Positions 19,272 through 28,691 of a stretch of 64,000 nucleotides of DNA are shown here, piece after piece. The position numbers and the translations under genes are program-made. Under the pieces are notes generated by a model, which did no database searches, was not told the origin of the DNA, and saw only the letters and a program-made list of their open reading frames with translations. How positions within the stretch are numbered: position 1 is the stretch's first letter; the number at the start of each line of letters is the position of its first letter. Source of the stretch: Nocardioides cynanchi (GTDB taxonomy: Bacteria > Actinomycetota > Actinomycetes > Propionibacteriales > Nocardioidaceae); contig NZ_CP044344.1 of NCBI RefSeq assembly GCF_008761635.1, positions 2,232,001 through 2,296,000 on the forward strand, in the 5' to 3' direction.

Positions 19272-20507
19272 ATGAGCACCTATCGCAGTCCCGTCCCCAC
19301 CCAGCACCATGACCCGCTCGGACCCGGAGCCCAGCCGCCGCATCGGCGGCGCCGCCTGCTGATCGCCGCGGTCAGTGCCGCCGCCGTCGTCGCCATCACC
19401 TTCCCGATCGCCATCCGTGGGGGTGATCCGTTCGGGAGCGGCGACCAGCCGTCGACGCAGCCGTCCTCGAGCCTGCCGACCACCGGGGCCACCTCTGCCC
19501 CGTCGTCGTCCTCGACGCCGACCGGGCCTGCGGACCACCAGCCCGCGCCCGGCGTCCTCGACGTCACCCACCTGCCGACCGGGGAGCCGCCGGCGATCGG
19601 CTACGCCGCGCAGGGCGTCGTCCACCTGGCCGACGGCACCACCCTGCCCGCGCCGACCACCTACCCCGTGGTCGGGTTCACCGAGCTGAACGACGGATCC
19701 GTCGCCTACCTCACCCACCACGACGTGTGGTTCACCGTCGAGATCGTCACCGCCGGCGGCACCCACCTCGCTCCCGTCCCCTCCGGCTACGAGCTCGTCG
19801 TCAACGCCGACCGCACGGTCGTGGCCTGGCTGTCGCGGACCGGCGTGGCCACGGTGTGGCAGCCCGGACTGGCCACGCCGCGGTCGCTGGGGGTCTCGAT
19901 CCCGGGCAACAGCCGCCGGTTGGCGGCCGTGACCGGGCCGAGCTGCACCTACGCGCCCGGCTGCACGGTGTACGCGTCGTCCTGGCAGGGCGACAACGCG
20001 TTCGCGTGGGCCGTGACCGCAGACGGTCGGCTGACCACCGCGGACCCCGCGGGCCGGGTGATCCGGGTCGGGGACGTCACGGAGAGCGGCCGGCTCGTCG
20101 GTTACACAGCGATCGGTGACACGGGGTCCCGCTCGGCCGTCATCGACGAGGCCGCACCCGGGCACCCGCTCCTGTGGAGCACCACCCGGCACACCCTGGA
20201 CACCTTCTCGCCGACCGGCGAGTACCTGCTGGCCGGCCCGGCGTACCGCGACGGCATCGGCGACGGTCAGGTGGCCGTGTACGCCGCCGACGGACGGCTG
20301 CTGGTGAACCGGCAGACCTCCCAGCAGCACCCGGGCTTCCTGCAGGGGACGACGTGGGAGGACGCCACGCACGTGCTGTTCCCCGTCTACCAGGACGGCC
20401 GGTGGTCGCTGGTGCGGATGTCGGTGACCGGCACGATGGAGTACGCCGTACCTCCGGCGCCGGGCAGCATGGACCACGACCCCTTCGTGGTCGCGAGCGT
20501 GCCGTAG
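19272..20507 (+). CDS. Membrane-anchored beta-propeller-like protein without anti-sigma segment
   Basis: 411 residues from the ATG at 19272 (GAGGAG upstream); an in-frame ATG at 19260 is an alternative. The N-terminal tail PPHRRRRLLIAAVSAAAVVA leads into one membrane helix, then a Ser/Thr-rich linker and VLDVTHLPTGEPPAIGYAAQ. The C-terminus has TTWEDATHVLFPVYQDGRWS and the MEYAVPPAPG motif of the paralogues. The pre-membrane tail is short and lacks the KARSIRRRR-type segment of the two putative anti-sigma proteins. So it looks like an output or sensor paralogue rather than an anti-sigma factor. It is convergent with tsaD, with only 6 bp between the stops. Confidence 0.75.
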   Translation: MSTYRSPVPTQHHDPLGPGAQPPHRRRRLLIAAVSAAAVVAITFPIAIRGGDPFGSGDQPSTQPSSSLPTTGATSAPSSSSTPTGPADHQPAPGVLDVTHLPTGEPPAIGYAAQGVVHLADGTTLPAPTTYPVVGFTELNDGSVAYLTHHDVWFTVEIVTAGGTHLAPVPSGYELVVNADRTVVAWLSRTGVATVWQPGLATPRSLGVSIPGNSRRLAAVTGPSCTYAPGCTVYASSWQGDNAFAWAVTADGRLTTADPAGRVIRVGDVTESGRLVGYTAIGDTGSRSAVIDEAAPGHPLLWSTTRHTLDTFSPTGEYLLAGPAYRDGIGDGQVAVYAADGRLLVNRQTSQQHPGFLQGTTWEDATHVLFPVYQDGRWSLVRMSVTGTMEYAVPPAPGSMDHDPFVVASVP

Positions 20508-20513
20508 CCCTGG

Positions 20514-21557
20514 TCAGGCCACGACCTGCGTGATCGGCTGGGACGAGTCCGCGGGGAGGTCGAGCGCCGAGGCCGGCCGCCCGCGGGCGACCAGCTCGGC
20601 ACCCAGCGCGGCGACCATCGCCCCGTTGTCGGTGCAGAGCCCGGGTCTCGGGACCCGGACCCTGATGCCCTTGGCCGCGGCCCGCTCGGTCGCCATCGCC
20701 CGGAGCCGGGAGTTGGCCGCGACGCCGCCGCCGATCAGGAGGTCCTCGATCCCCTGGTCGGTCGCCGCATCGAGCGCCTTGCGGACCAGGACGTCGCAGA
20801 CCGCCTCCTGGAAGCTCGCGGCCACGTCGGCGACGTCGATCGTGACGCCGTCGCGCTGCTGGGTCTCGACCCACCGCGCCACCGCGGTCTTGAGCCCGGA
20901 GAACGAGAAGTCGAAGCGGTGCCGCTCGAGGTCACGCCGGCTGGTCAGGCCGCGCGGGAAGTCGATCGTCACGTGGCCACTGCGGGCCTCCCGGTCGATG
21001 TGCGGTCCGCCCGGGAAGGGCAGTCCGAGCAGGCGCGCCACCTTGTCGAACGCCTCCCCTGCCGCGTCGTCGATGGTCGCGCCCATCGGCTCGACCCCCA
21101 CGGTCACGTCCTCGACCCGCAGCAGGCTGGAGTGGCCGCCGCTGACCAACATCGCCAGGCACGGCTCGGGCAGGGGCCCGTGCTCGAGCTGGTCGACGGC
21201 GACGTGGGCGGCGAGGTGGTTCACGCCGTAGATCGGCTTGCCGAGCCCGATCGCCAACGCCTTGGCCGCGGCCACCCCGACGAGGAGGGCGCCGGCCAGC
21301 CCGGGCCCGCTGGTCACGGCGATCGCGTCGACGTCGTATAGGTGGACGCCGGCGGTCTCGCAGGCCCGCTCGATCGTCGGCACCATCGCCTCGAGGTGCG
21401 CCCGGCTGGCGACCTCGGGGACGACCCCGCCGAACCGCGCGTGCTCCTCGACGCTGCTGGCCACCGCGTCGGCCAGGAGGGTGTGGCCGCGGACGATGCC
21501 GACGCCGGTCTCGTCGCACGACGTCTCGATGCCGAGGATCAGGAGCTCGTCGGTCAT
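20514..21557 (-). CDS. tsaD: tRNA N6-adenosine threonylcarbamoyltransferase
   Basis: 347 residues, usual length. TsaD transfers threonylcarbamoyl to A37 of ANN-decoding tRNAs together with TsaB and TsaE. The family motifs [14 protein letters not shown], the metal-binding [23 protein letters not shown] and [12 protein letters not shown] are intact, including both metal His. The start at 21557 overlaps the rimI stop by one base (TGATG). tsaB, rimI and tsaD form a tight leftward operon. In M. tuberculosis groES follows tsaD directly; here groES lies 14 kb away. Confidence 0.96.
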   Translation of the reverse strand: MTDELLILGIETSCDETGVGIVRGHTLLADAVASSVEEHARFGGVVPEVASRAHLEAMVPTIERACETAGVHLYDVDAIAVTSGPGLAGALLVGVAAAKALAIGLGKPIYGVNHLAAHVAVDQLEHGPLPEPCLAMLVSGGHSSLLRVEDVTVGVEPMGATIDDAAGEAFDKVARLLGLPFPGGPHIDREARSGHVTIDFPRGLTSRRDLERHRFDFSFSGLKTAVARWVETQQRDGVTIDVADVAASFQEAVCDVLVRKALDAATDQGIEDLLIGGGVAANSRLRAMATERAAAKGIRVRVPRPGLCTDNGAMVAALGAELVARGRPASALDLPADSSQPITQVVA

Positions 21558-21991
21558 CACAGGTCCTTGAGGAGTACGACGGCGGTGGTGCCGTCGGCGT
21601 AGTAGCGCGGTCGTCGGTCGATCTCGGTGAAGCCGCGGGCGGCGTAGAAGGCGCACGCGCCGTGGTTGTCCTCCCGCACCTCGAGCAGCAGCCGGTCCAC
21701 CTGCCGCGCCCGCACCTCGCTCTCGACCCGCGCCAGCAGGTCGCTGGCCACACCGGTCCGGCGACTGGTCTCCGCCACCGCGATCCGCTGGAGCTCGGCG
21801 ACGTCGACGATGCTGGTGGCGGCATAGCCGGTCAGCTCGTCGCCGTCGGTCGCGACCAGGTAGTGCGTGGTCGGCAGCCGACCCGCAGCACCCTCCCGGA
21901 CGAGGTTCTCCGACCAGGCGTCGGAGCCGAGCGCGTCCCGCTCGAGGGCGGCGATCGCGGGCGCGTCGTCGGCTTCGGCTGCGCGGATCAC
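21557..21991 (-). CDS. rimI: Ribosomal-protein-alanine N-acetyltransferase
   Basis: 144 residues, GNAT fold. The acetyl-CoA loop is [17 protein letters not shown], with [11 protein letters not shown] before it and [16 protein letters not shown] at the C-terminal strand, all typical of RimI. RimI acetylates the N-terminus of ribosomal protein S18 and possibly other proteins. It lies between tsaB and tsaD with overlaps on both sides (4 bp and 1 bp), the standard bacterial arrangement. Confidence 0.9.
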   Translation of the reverse strand: MIRAAEADDAPAIAALERDALGSDAWSENLVREGAAGRLPTTHYLVATDGDELTGYAATSIVDVAELQRIAVAETSRRTGVASDLLARVESEVRARQVDRLLLEVREDNHGACAFYAARGFTEIDRRPRYYADGTTAVVLLKDL

Positions 21992-22629
21992 GAGACCCGC
22001 TTGGGGATTCCGGGCGCCACCGCATCGGGCCGGCGCAGGTACATCGGCTCGGGGTCGTGCAGCTCGACCAGCTCCTCGGCGACGGCGTGGGCCAGCCAGC
22101 CGGCACTGGGCAGGCTCGGTCCACGCCGGTCGGGGAAGGCGTCCGGGTAGAGCTCGGCGCCCTCGCCGACCACCGGGACGGCGGTGGCGGCGTCGCCGGG
22201 CCGCAGCACGTCCGGGCCGTCGATCCGGCGGCCCCCGTCGTCGTACGACGCGACGTAGACCTCCTTGCGGCGCGCGTCGGTGGCGACCAGGAAGTCGGTG
22301 CCGATCGGGCTCGACCCGTGCGCGGCCTCGACAGCGAGCACGTCCAGCGAGCAGACGCCGTACACCGGGAGCTCGAGGACGAACGCCAGCGTCCGTGCGG
22401 TCACCAGCCCCACTCGCAGCCCGGTGAACGGGCCCGGGCCGACGCCGACGGCGATCGCGCTGAGGTCCTGCCGGACGATGCCGGCGTCGGCCAGCACCGC
22501 CTCGATCAGGGGCGCTAGCTGCTCGCCGTGCTTCATCCGCTGCTCGGAGCGGCGCTGGGCGACCACGTCGTCGCCGTCGTGGAGGGCGACGGTCACGTAC
22601 GGCGTGGCCGTGTCGAAGGCGAGGAGCAC
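21988..22629 (-). CDS. tsaB: tRNA threonylcarbamoyladenosine biosynthesis protein TsaB
   Basis: 213 residues. The N-terminus [20 protein letters not shown] and the motif [20 protein letters not shown] are diagnostic. TsaB is an inactive relative of TsaD that scaffolds it in the t6A complex. The GTG at 22629 is preceded at 7 bases by TAGCCT, a -10-like hexamer (22637-22642, minus strand), so the tsaB-rimI-tsaD operon probably starts here with a leaderless message. It is separated from the GNAT-TsaE gene by a phosphoesterase and a NUDIX gene. Confidence 0.94.
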   Translation of the reverse strand: MLLAFDTATPYVTVALHDGDDVVAQRRSEQRMKHGEQLAPLIEAVLADAGIVRQDLSAIAVGVGPGPFTGLRVGLVTARTLAFVLELPVYGVCSLDVLAVEAAHGSSPIGTDFLVATDARRKEVYVASYDDGGRRIDGPDVLRPGDAATAVPVVGEGAELYPDAFPDRRGPSLPSAGWLAHAVAEELVELHDPEPMYLRRPDAVAPGIPKRVS

Positions 22630-22674
22630 GCCCCCGAGGCTATCGAGGGCGTGATCGACCGCGCCGTGGGCGGG

Positions 22675-23406
22675 TCACGGCAGCGCCCGCCAGTGGGTGG
22701 TCACCCGACCGTCGTCGACCAGGTGGAGGGCGAACGACGGGGGCGCGTCGTACCAGAGCGTCGGCACCGCCTCGGCGTCCGCCGTGACCGTGGAGACCAC
22801 CCCGCCGCCGATCAGCAGGGGCCGGTCGGCGAAGGTGGTGGCCGCCATGGTGTGGGCGTGGCCGACCAGGGTGGCGACGACGTGCGGGTGCCGCTCGAGC
22901 ACCGTCTCCAGCGCCGCGGCGTCGCGCAGTCTGATCGGGTCCATCAGCTCCAGGGAGATGGTGGGCGGCGGGTGGTGGAGGACGACGAAGGTGGGGCGCG
23001 GGTCCTCGGCCAGCCGCTGGTCGAGCCAGTCGAGCTGGTCGGTCCCGAGCTCGCCGGGGTCGACCCGCTGGCCGTCGACCGCGTCGACCAGCGAGTCGAG
23101 GAGCACGACGCGCGTGCCGTCGACCTCCACCACGGTCCGGGTCTCGATGCCGAGCCCGGCCACGAACGCCGTGCGGACGTCGTGGTTCCCGGGGCAGACC
23201 GCCAAGACGCCCGGCCAGCGGTCCAGCCAGGCGCGCGCCGCGGCGTACTCCTCCGGGAGGCCGTGGTCGGCGACGTCGCCGGAGACGACCAGGAGGTCGG
23301 GACGAGGCTCCATGGCGAGCAGGTGCTCCATCACGGCGGCGTTGCGGGCGCTCGGGTCCTGGGCGTCGCCGAAGTGGGTGTCGCTGACGTGGGCGATCAC
23401 GAGCAT
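22675..23406 (-). CDS. Metallophosphoesterase, calcineurin-like (Icc/CpdA-type)
   Basis: 243 residues. The dinuclear metal motifs are complete: AHVSDTHFG (D-x-H), VVSGDVADHG (GD), CPGNHDVR (GNHD), FVVLHHPPP and LVGHAHTM (GHxH). This set is typical of cyclic-nucleotide or broad phosphodiesterases of the Icc/CpdA group. The substrate is uncertain; hydrolysis of cAMP would fit with the adenylate cyclase elsewhere in the window but is a guess. It is on the same strand as tsaB with a 45-bp gap, and divergent from the NUDIX gene. Confidence 0.85.
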   Translation of the reverse strand: MLVIAHVSDTHFGDAQDPSARNAAVMEHLLAMEPRPDLLVVSGDVADHGLPEEYAAARAWLDRWPGVLAVCPGNHDVRTAFVAGLGIETRTVVEVDGTRVVLLDSLVDAVDGQRVDPGELGTDQLDWLDQRLAEDPRPTFVVLHHPPPTISLELMDPIRLRDAAALETVLERHPHVVATLVGHAHTMAATTFADRPLLIGGGVVSTVTADAEAVPTLWYDAPPSFALHLVDDGRVTTHWRALP

Positions 23407-23459
23407 GGGACCAGACTTCCACGAGTGCCGCCTCGGCGCCGCGAGACCGCCGCCGCGGT

Positions 23460-23465
23460 TATCGT
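23460..23465 (+). promoter_or_regulatory. Putative -10 hexamer of the NUDIX gene (leaderless)
   Basis: TATCGT matches TANNNT and ends 6 bases before the ATG at 23472. There is no Shine-Dalgarno. Confidence 0.5.
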
Positions 23466-23471
23466 CCCCGC

Positions 23472-24017
23472 ATGGACGACTCGGCGTGGGCAGGACGGTT
23501 CCCGGCGTTGTGGGGCCTGGACTTCCAGCCCTACGCCAATGCCGACCTCCGCTTCCGGCTCGGCGTCCCGGACGATGCGCTGGTCACCCGCCTGCATCTC
23601 GTGGCGCAGGTCGCCGACGGCCGGGTCGTCGTCTGCCGGTCGGCCGAGGGATGGCGCTTCCTGCCCGGCGGCCGCCGGGAGGCCGGCGAGTCCCTCACCG
23701 AGCTCGCCGCCCGCGAGCTGCGGGAGGAGGCGGGGTGCGCGCTGGTCGGCGAGATCGAGGTCTTCGCCTACCAGGACGTCCGCTCACGCAACGCGGAGCC
23801 TCATCAGGAGCACTTCCCGCACCCTCGCAGTGCCTGGGCCTTCGCGACCGCGCAGGTGGAGCACGTCGGACCCCCGACGAACCCCTCCGACGGCGAGGTC
23901 GTGGTCGAGGTCCGCATCGAGGCGGTCGCCGAGGCGGCCGCGTGGTTGCGGCTCCACGAGGCCGAGCCTGCCGACGTCCTGCTCCTCGCCGACTCCCTCG
24001 GCCTGCTCAGTCGCTGA
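23472..24017 (+). CDS. NUDIX hydrolase
   Basis: 181 residues. The Nudix box GGRREAGESLTELAARELRE-EAG (about residues 65-88) is complete, with the REXXEE metal-binding helix. NUDIX enzymes cleave nucleoside diphosphates linked to another group; the substrate cannot be named. The C-terminus extends past the fold by about 35 residues. It is a single rightward gene inside an otherwise leftward block, and its 3' end overlaps the convergent GNAT-tsaE gene by 11 bp. Confidence 0.88.
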   Translation: MDDSAWAGRFPALWGLDFQPYANADLRFRLGVPDDALVTRLHLVAQVADGRVVVCRSAEGWRFLPGGRREAGESLTELAARELREEAGCALVGEIEVFAYQDVRSRNAEPHQEHFPHPRSAWAFATAQVEHVGPPTNPSDGEVVVEVRIEAVAEAAAWLRLHEAEPADVLLLADSLGLLSR

Positions 24018-24954
24018 GCGCGGGAAGCACGACGCCGAGCCAGCGACGTCCGACCGGGGCGACGAACACCTGACGGGGGTCGAGGCCTGCCTCCTCGTCC
24101 GCCCGGCCGCCCACCGCGCGGTCGATCCGCACCTCGAGCCGGTCGTCGGCCAGGCCCTCGGCGATCCCCTCCCCCCACTCGACGACGGTGACCGCGTCGT
24201 CGAGGGAGGTGTCGAGGTCGAGGTCGTCGAGCTCGGCGACCCCGCCGAGCCGGTACGCGTCCGCGTGCACGAGCGCCGGCCCCTCCGCCAGTGACGGATG
24301 CACGCGCGCGATCACGAAGGTCGGCGAGGTCACGTCGCCGCGTACCCCCAGCCCGGCGCCCAGCCCCTGGGTGAGGGTGGTCTTGCCGGCTCCCAGCTCA
24401 CCCGAGAGCACCACGACGTCACCGGCCCGCAGCACGGAGGCCAGCGCCGTGCCGAGCCGGCGCATCGCGTCCGCGTCGGCGGCGTCGTACGACCGGGGGG
24501 CCGGCCGCCGGAGCTCGACGTACGGCGACCGGTCGGCGGTCTGGACGAAGCCGTGCTCACGCCAGAAGGTGACCGTCCCCGGCAGCTCCTCGCGGGCCAG
24601 CACGGCGAGGTCGTCGACCTGCCCGGTGGCCCGGGCCAGCGCGTCGGCGACCAGGGCCGTCGCGACACCGTGCTCGCGCACCTCGGGGAGCACGCCGACC
24701 CGCCGCAGCCACAGCGTGCGGCCCTCGGGGTCGAGCACCAGGGCACCGACGTCGACGCCGTCGCGGGCGGCGACCAGCCCGCCGTACGACAGCGACGCGG
24801 CGAGCGACTCGACGGTCTCGGCGAGTGCGTCGGCCGGCGGGTCGACCGGCGGGCGGGCCGCGAACGCCGCGCGCACGATCTCGTGGACGGTCGCCGCCGA
24901 CTCCGGGCCCACCCGGCGGATGTCGACGGCGGCCTCCGTCGCGGGCTGGGTCAC
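24007..24954 (-). CDS. tsaE: GNAT acetyltransferase - TsaE fusion
   Basis: 315 residues carrying two domains in one frame. Residues about 8-150 are a GNAT fold with IVRAAFAARPPV at the start and the acetyl-CoA loop VREHGVATALVADALARA. Residues about 163-315 are TsaE, the ATPase that powers the TsaBD complex in t6A synthesis, with Walker A SGELGAGKTTLTQGL, TSPTFVIARVHP and VEWGEGIAE. TsaE alone is usually about 150 residues. The GTG at 24954 overlaps the hydrolase stop by 4 bp, so the fused start is well placed. The GNAT half is not RimI, which is encoded separately at 21557. Its acceptor is unknown. Confidence 0.88.
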   Translation of the reverse strand: MTQPATEAAVDIRRVGPESAATVHEIVRAAFAARPPVDPPADALAETVESLAASLSYGGLVAARDGVDVGALVLDPEGRTLWLRRVGVLPEVREHGVATALVADALARATGQVDDLAVLAREELPGTVTFWREHGFVQTADRSPYVELRRPAPRSYDAADADAMRRLGTALASVLRAGDVVVLSGELGAGKTTLTQGLGAGLGVRGDVTSPTFVIARVHPSLAEGPALVHADAYRLGGVAELDDLDLDTSLDDAVTVVEWGEGIAEGLADDRLEVRIDRAVGGRADEEAGLDPRQVFVAPVGRRWLGVVLPALSD

Positions 24955-26024
24955 CGGCGGTCCGCCAGATCGCCGGCCAGGGCGATCAGGCTGTCCAGCT
25001 CGGCGTTGACGTCCTCGTGGCGCTCCATGATCACCATGTGCCCGGCGCCGTCGCACTCCAGGAGGCTCGAGCCGCCGATGTGAGCGTGCAGCTTGCGGCT
25101 GTGCCCGATCGCGGTCAGCTTGTCGGCGGTGCCGCAGATGATCGAGGTCGGGACGACCGAGAGCGCCCGGACCGTCTCGAACTTGTCGAGGGTCGCGAAG
25201 TTCGGGAAGAACTCCGCGACCACCTCGAACGGCGTCGCGGAGAGCATCTCGTCGACGAACTCGACGTACGACGCCGGTACGTCGTCACCGAAGGCCAGCT
25301 CGTCGGTCGCCACCATCGCCACCGACCTCCCGAGGCGACGGAAGCCGTCGACCTGCCGGTGACCGCGCGCCAGCACCGAGATCAGGCGCTCGGCGAGCAC
25401 GCCGCCGAGGTTGGAGGGGAGGATCGGCGCGACGATCCGGTGCGGCTCGAGGCCGCCGGCAGTGGTCGAGATCAGCCCGACACCGACCACCCGGTCGCCG
25501 AACAGCTCCGGGTGCTCCTCGGCCAGCGCCATGATGGTCATCCCGCCCATCGAGTGGCCGACCAGCACGATCGGCCCCTCGGGGACGACGGTGTCGATGA
25601 CGGTCTTGAGGTCGCGGCCGAGCTGCTCCATCGTCGCGTGCCCCTGCGGCGACCGACCGGAGCGCCCGTGCGAGCGCTGGTCGTAGTAGACCGTGCGCAC
25701 CTGGCCGCGGTAGCCGGCGCGCTGGAAGTGCCACGAGTCGAGGTTGAGGGAGTAGCCGTGGGCGAAGACCACGGTCAGCTCGGGCGCCTTGGTGGCGCGG
25801 CGGCGCCCGCCGCCGTGGAACTCGTCGACCTCGACGTGCAGGTCCACGCCGTCGTCGGCGACCACGACGATCGGCGGCGAGTGCAGCGAGCCGAACGGCG
25901 TCTGGTCCCCCGCACCCCGGCGGGAGATGACGGCGCGGCGCTGGGCGACCCGGATCGCCGTACCGGCGGCCGCGACGCCGACGGCCCCGGCCGCCACCGA
26001 CAGGACCTTGCGGGTGGCGCTCAT
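24951..26024 (-). CDS. Alpha/beta hydrolase
   Basis: 357 residues. A hydrophobic N-terminus (VLSVAAGAVGVAAAGTAI) suggests a signal anchor. The fold carries the oxyanion region VVFAHGYSLNLDSW, the nucleophile elbow LVGHSMGGMTIMA (Ser about 160), and a late His in CDGAGHMVIME, so a Ser-Asp-His triad is likely. The gene lies between alr and tsaE, with 4-bp overlaps on both sides. The same hydrolase-between-alr-and-tsaE order is seen in other actinobacteria. The substrate is not known; esterase or lipase activity is the family default. Confidence 0.88.
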   Translation of the reverse strand: MSATRKVLSVAAGAVGVAAAGTAIRVAQRRAVISRRGAGDQTPFGSLHSPPIVVVADDGVDLHVEVDEFHGGGRRRATKAPELTVVFAHGYSLNLDSWHFQRAGYRGQVRTVYYDQRSHGRSGRSPQGHATMEQLGRDLKTVIDTVVPEGPIVLVGHSMGGMTIMALAEEHPELFGDRVVGVGLISTTAGGLEPHRIVAPILPSNLGGVLAERLISVLARGHRQVDGFRRLGRSVAMVATDELAFGDDVPASYVEFVDEMLSATPFEVVAEFFPNFATLDKFETVRALSVVPTSIICGTADKLTAIGHSRKLHAHIGGSSLLECDGAGHMVIMERHEDVNAELDSLIALAGDLADRR

Positions 26025-27163
26025 GCGGCTCCTTCGGGGACGAAGCGGCGGCGCAGCCGGCCGCCCATCCGGGTCACGATCTCGTAGTGGATGGTGCCGC
26101 ACGCCCGGGCCCAGTCGTCGGCGGTCGGCTCCCCGGCGGCGCCCGACCCGAAGAGCACGACCTCGTCACCGGGAACCGCCTCGTCCTCTCCGAGGTCGAC
26201 CAGGAACTGGTCCATGCAGATCCGCCCGCGTATCGGCCGTCGTACGCCGCCGAGCCACACCTCGGCGGTGTTGCCCGCGTGCCGCGGCACCCCGTCGCCG
26301 TACCCGAGCGGGACCAGCCCGAGCCCGGTCTCGCCGGGGGCGGTCCAGGTGTGGCCGTACGAGACGCCGGCGCCGGCCGGCACCCGCTTGGCCAGGACCA
26401 GCGGGGCGGTGACGCTCATCGCCGGCTCCAGCCCGATCTGGGGGCTCAGGCCGGGCGCGGGGTCCAGGCCGTACGACGCGATCCCGCAGCGCACCAGGTC
26501 GAGGCGGCTGCTGGGACGCAGCAGGGCGGCCGCGGAGTTGGCCAGGTGGCGGACCTCCGGGCGCAGACCGGCCCGGGCCGCACCCTCGAGGGCGTCGCGG
26601 AACGCCGCCTCCTGACGCTGGTTGGCGGGATGCTCGGGCTCGTCGCTGCAGGCGAAGTGCGACCAGATCCCGGTGACCCGCCAGGTGCCGTCCGCCTCGC
26701 CGGCCCGGGCGGCGGCGACCAGGGCCGGCCAGTCCTGGGCCGTCGAGCCGCCCCGGGAGAGACCCGTGTCGACCTTGAGCTGGAGCCGGGCCGGGGTGCC
26801 CGTGACGGCGGCACGGACCTCCTCCAGCTCGGCCAGGGAGTACGCCGTGACGTCGACCCCGCGGTCGACGGCCCCGGCCCAGTCGTCGCCGGGGACGGTC
26901 AGCCAGCACAGGATCCGGCCGGTGTCGCCGGCCTCGCGCAGCAGCAGGGCCTCCTCGATGGTGGCCACACCCAGCCAGGGAGCACCGGCCGCGCGCGCCG
27001 CACCCGCCGACTCCACGATGCCGTGGCCGTAGCCGTCGGCCTTGACCACCACCATCACGTCGGCCCCGTCGGGGGTGACCAGGTCGCGCAGCCGCCCGAC
27101 GTTGCGCCGGATCGCCCCCAGGTCGACCACGATCTCGGGTCGACGGACCGGGTCGCGACTCAT
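26021..27163 (-). CDS. alr: Alanine racemase
   Basis: 380 residues from the ATG at 27163. Alr converts L-Ala to D-Ala for peptidoglycan using PLP. The PLP lysine is in VVVKADGYGHG and the second catalytic base Tyr in GVSYGHTW; RICMDQFLVDLG is also conserved. The start is chosen by alignment to the family N-terminus (RPEIVVDLGAIRRNV). A GAGGAT hexamer 7 bases upstream may be a leaderless -10. It heads a coupled unit alr - hydrolase - GNAT-tsaE. Confidence 0.96.
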   Translation of the reverse strand: MSRDPVRRPEIVVDLGAIRRNVGRLRDLVTPDGADVMVVVKADGYGHGIVESAGAARAAGAPWLGVATIEEALLLREAGDTGRILCWLTVPGDDWAGAVDRGVDVTAYSLAELEEVRAAVTGTPARLQLKVDTGLSRGGSTAQDWPALVAAARAGEADGTWRVTGIWSHFACSDEPEHPANQRQEAAFRDALEGAARAGLRPEVRHLANSAAALLRPSSRLDLVRCGIASYGLDPAPGLSPQIGLEPAMSVTAPLVLAKRVPAGAGVSYGHTWTAPGETGLGLVPLGYGDGVPRHAGNTAEVWLGGVRRPIRGRICMDQFLVDLGEDEAVPGDEVVLFGSGAAGEPTADDWARACGTIHYEIVTRMGGRLRRRFVPEGAA

Positions 27164-27189
27164 GCGGTCAATCCTCCCATCCCCCGTCG

Positions 27190-27270
27190 TCCACAGGCCC
27201 AAAGGGATAGTCCGTGACGTTTGGGCCCTATTTCCGGGCCGGATAGGGCGCGAACGTCACGGACTATCCC
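27190..27270. repeat. Dispersed palindromic element, copy 2
   Basis: GGGATAGTCCGTGACGTT at 27204 and its exact complement ending at 27270 form the outer stem, continuing inward through GCCCTAT/ATAGGGC. TCCACAGGC lies 14 bases before the first GGG, just as in copy 1 at 15387. The inner stem sequence differs from copy 1 but is still self-complementary. It fills the gap between alr and nnr. Confidence 0.85.
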
Positions 27271-27314
27271 GGCTGGGGGGCCCGGTCGTCCGCAGGATCG
27301 AAGGGAGGGGTGGG

Positions 27315-28691
27315 TCAGCGGAGGAGGTCCGCGATCACCCGGGGCAGGGCGGCGGCGACGTCGGGCGCCGAGATCGGGCCACCGGCCGACGCCAGGGTGG
27401 CGGCGGCGCCGTGCAGCCACGAGCCGACCGATCCGGCGTCGTACGGCGTGAGGCCGGCCGCGAGCAGGGCACCGCACAGGCCGCCCAGCACGTCACCCGC
27501 CCCGGCCACCGCCAGCCACGGCGTGCCGGTGGTGGTCACCCGGACTCGCCCGTTCGGCGCGGCGATCAGCGTGTGGTGGCCCTTGAGCAGCACCGTGGCG
27601 GCGTACTCCCGGGCGGCCCGCCGCGCGAACGCCAGCTGGTCGGCCTCCACCTCGGTCCGCTCGACCCCGAGCATCGCGGCGAGCTCGCCGGCGTGGGGGG
27701 TCAGCAGCGCGGACGCCTCGAGGGGCGCGGTCAGGTGTCGCAGCGCGTCGGCGTCCACGACGAGGGGTACGGCGTCCCGCAGGGCCGCGGCCAGCGCCTC
27801 CCCCGCGTCGGCGTCGCCGCCCGACCCGACCACCCAGGCCTGCACCCGGCCCTCCCCCACGACGACCTCGGGGTGGCGGGCGCGGACCGCGTCCGCCGCG
27901 CCGCCGGCGTACCGCACCATCCCGGCCAGCCCGCACGCGGCGCCCGACGTCGAGAGCACCGCGGCACCGGGGTAGCGCGCCGAGCCGGCGCGGACACCGA
28001 CCACGCCGCGGGTGTACTTCTGCGCCTCCGCGGCCGGGACCGGCAGCAGCCCGGCCACGTCGTCGGCCTGCAGGGCGGTCACCGATGCGTCGGGCAGGTC
28101 GAGCCCGATGTCGACCAGGTGGACGACGCCGCAGGCCGAGGCCGCAGGCTCGACGAGGTGGCAGACCTTGTGGGTGCCGAAGGTCACGGTCAGGTCGGCG
28201 GTCACGTGGGCGCCGTCGAGTCGCCCGGTGTCGACCTCGACGCCCGAGGGCACGTCGACGGCGACCAGCGGCACCCCGGCCACGGCCCGCAGCGCGTCCA
28301 GGGCCGGCCGCCGCAGCCCCGGCCGACCGCCGATCCCGACGATGCCGTCCACCACCACGTCGGGTGGAATCAGGTCGGCGAGCGCGACCACCCGCCCGCC
28401 GGCACGGCGTACCGCCGCCAGGCCGGCCTCGTGGACCCGGTCCGCGACGGGCAACACCTCGACGCTCGCCCCGCGACGGGCCAGCAGGGCCCCGGCGAAC
28501 AGGGCGTCGCCGCCGTTGTCGCCCGGCCCGACCAGGAGCAGCACGTGGCGCCCGTAGGCGCCGCCGAGCAGGTCGGTGACCGCCGTCGCCAGCCCCGCGG
28601 CCGCCCGCTGCATCAGGGTGCCGTCCGGGAGCGTGGCCATCAGCGACGCCTCGGCCGCCCGGACCTGCTCGACGGTGTGCGCCGCCCTCAT
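27315..28691 (-). CDS. nnr: Bifunctional NAD(P)H-hydrate epimerase / dehydratase
   Basis: 458 residues. The N-terminal YjeF_N half has [18 protein letters not shown] and the [13 protein letters not shown] loop and epimerises damaged NAD(P)H hydrates. The C-terminal carbohydrate-kinase-like half has [25 protein letters not shown] and [16 protein letters not shown] and dehydrates the S form with ADP or ATP. All key motifs are present. The start overlaps the acpS stop by 4 bp. The order glmS - acpS - nnr is a tight leftward operon joining metabolite repair to cell-wall and lipid genes, as in mycobacteria. Confidence 0.94.
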   Translation of the reverse strand: MRAAHTVEQVRAAEASLMATLPDGTLMQRAAAGLATAVTDLLGGAYGRHVLLLVGPGDNGGDALFAGALLARRGASVEVLPVADRVHEAGLAAVRRAGGRVVALADLIPPDVVVDGIVGIGGRPGLRRPALDALRAVAGVPLVAVDVPSGVEVDTGRLDGAHVTADLTVTFGTHKVCHLVEPAASACGVVHLVDIGLDLPDASVTALQADDVAGLLPVPAAEAQKYTRGVVGVRAGSARYPGAAVLSTSGAACGLAGMVRYAGGAADAVRARHPEVVVGEGRVQAWVVGSGGDADAGEALAAALRDAVPLVVDADALRHLTAPLEASALLTPHAGELAAMLGVERTEVEADQLAFARRAAREYAATVLLKGHHTLIAAPNGRVRVTTTGTPWLAVAGAGDVLGGLCGALLAAGLTPYDAGSVGSWLHGAAATLASAGGPISAPDVAAALPRVIADLLR

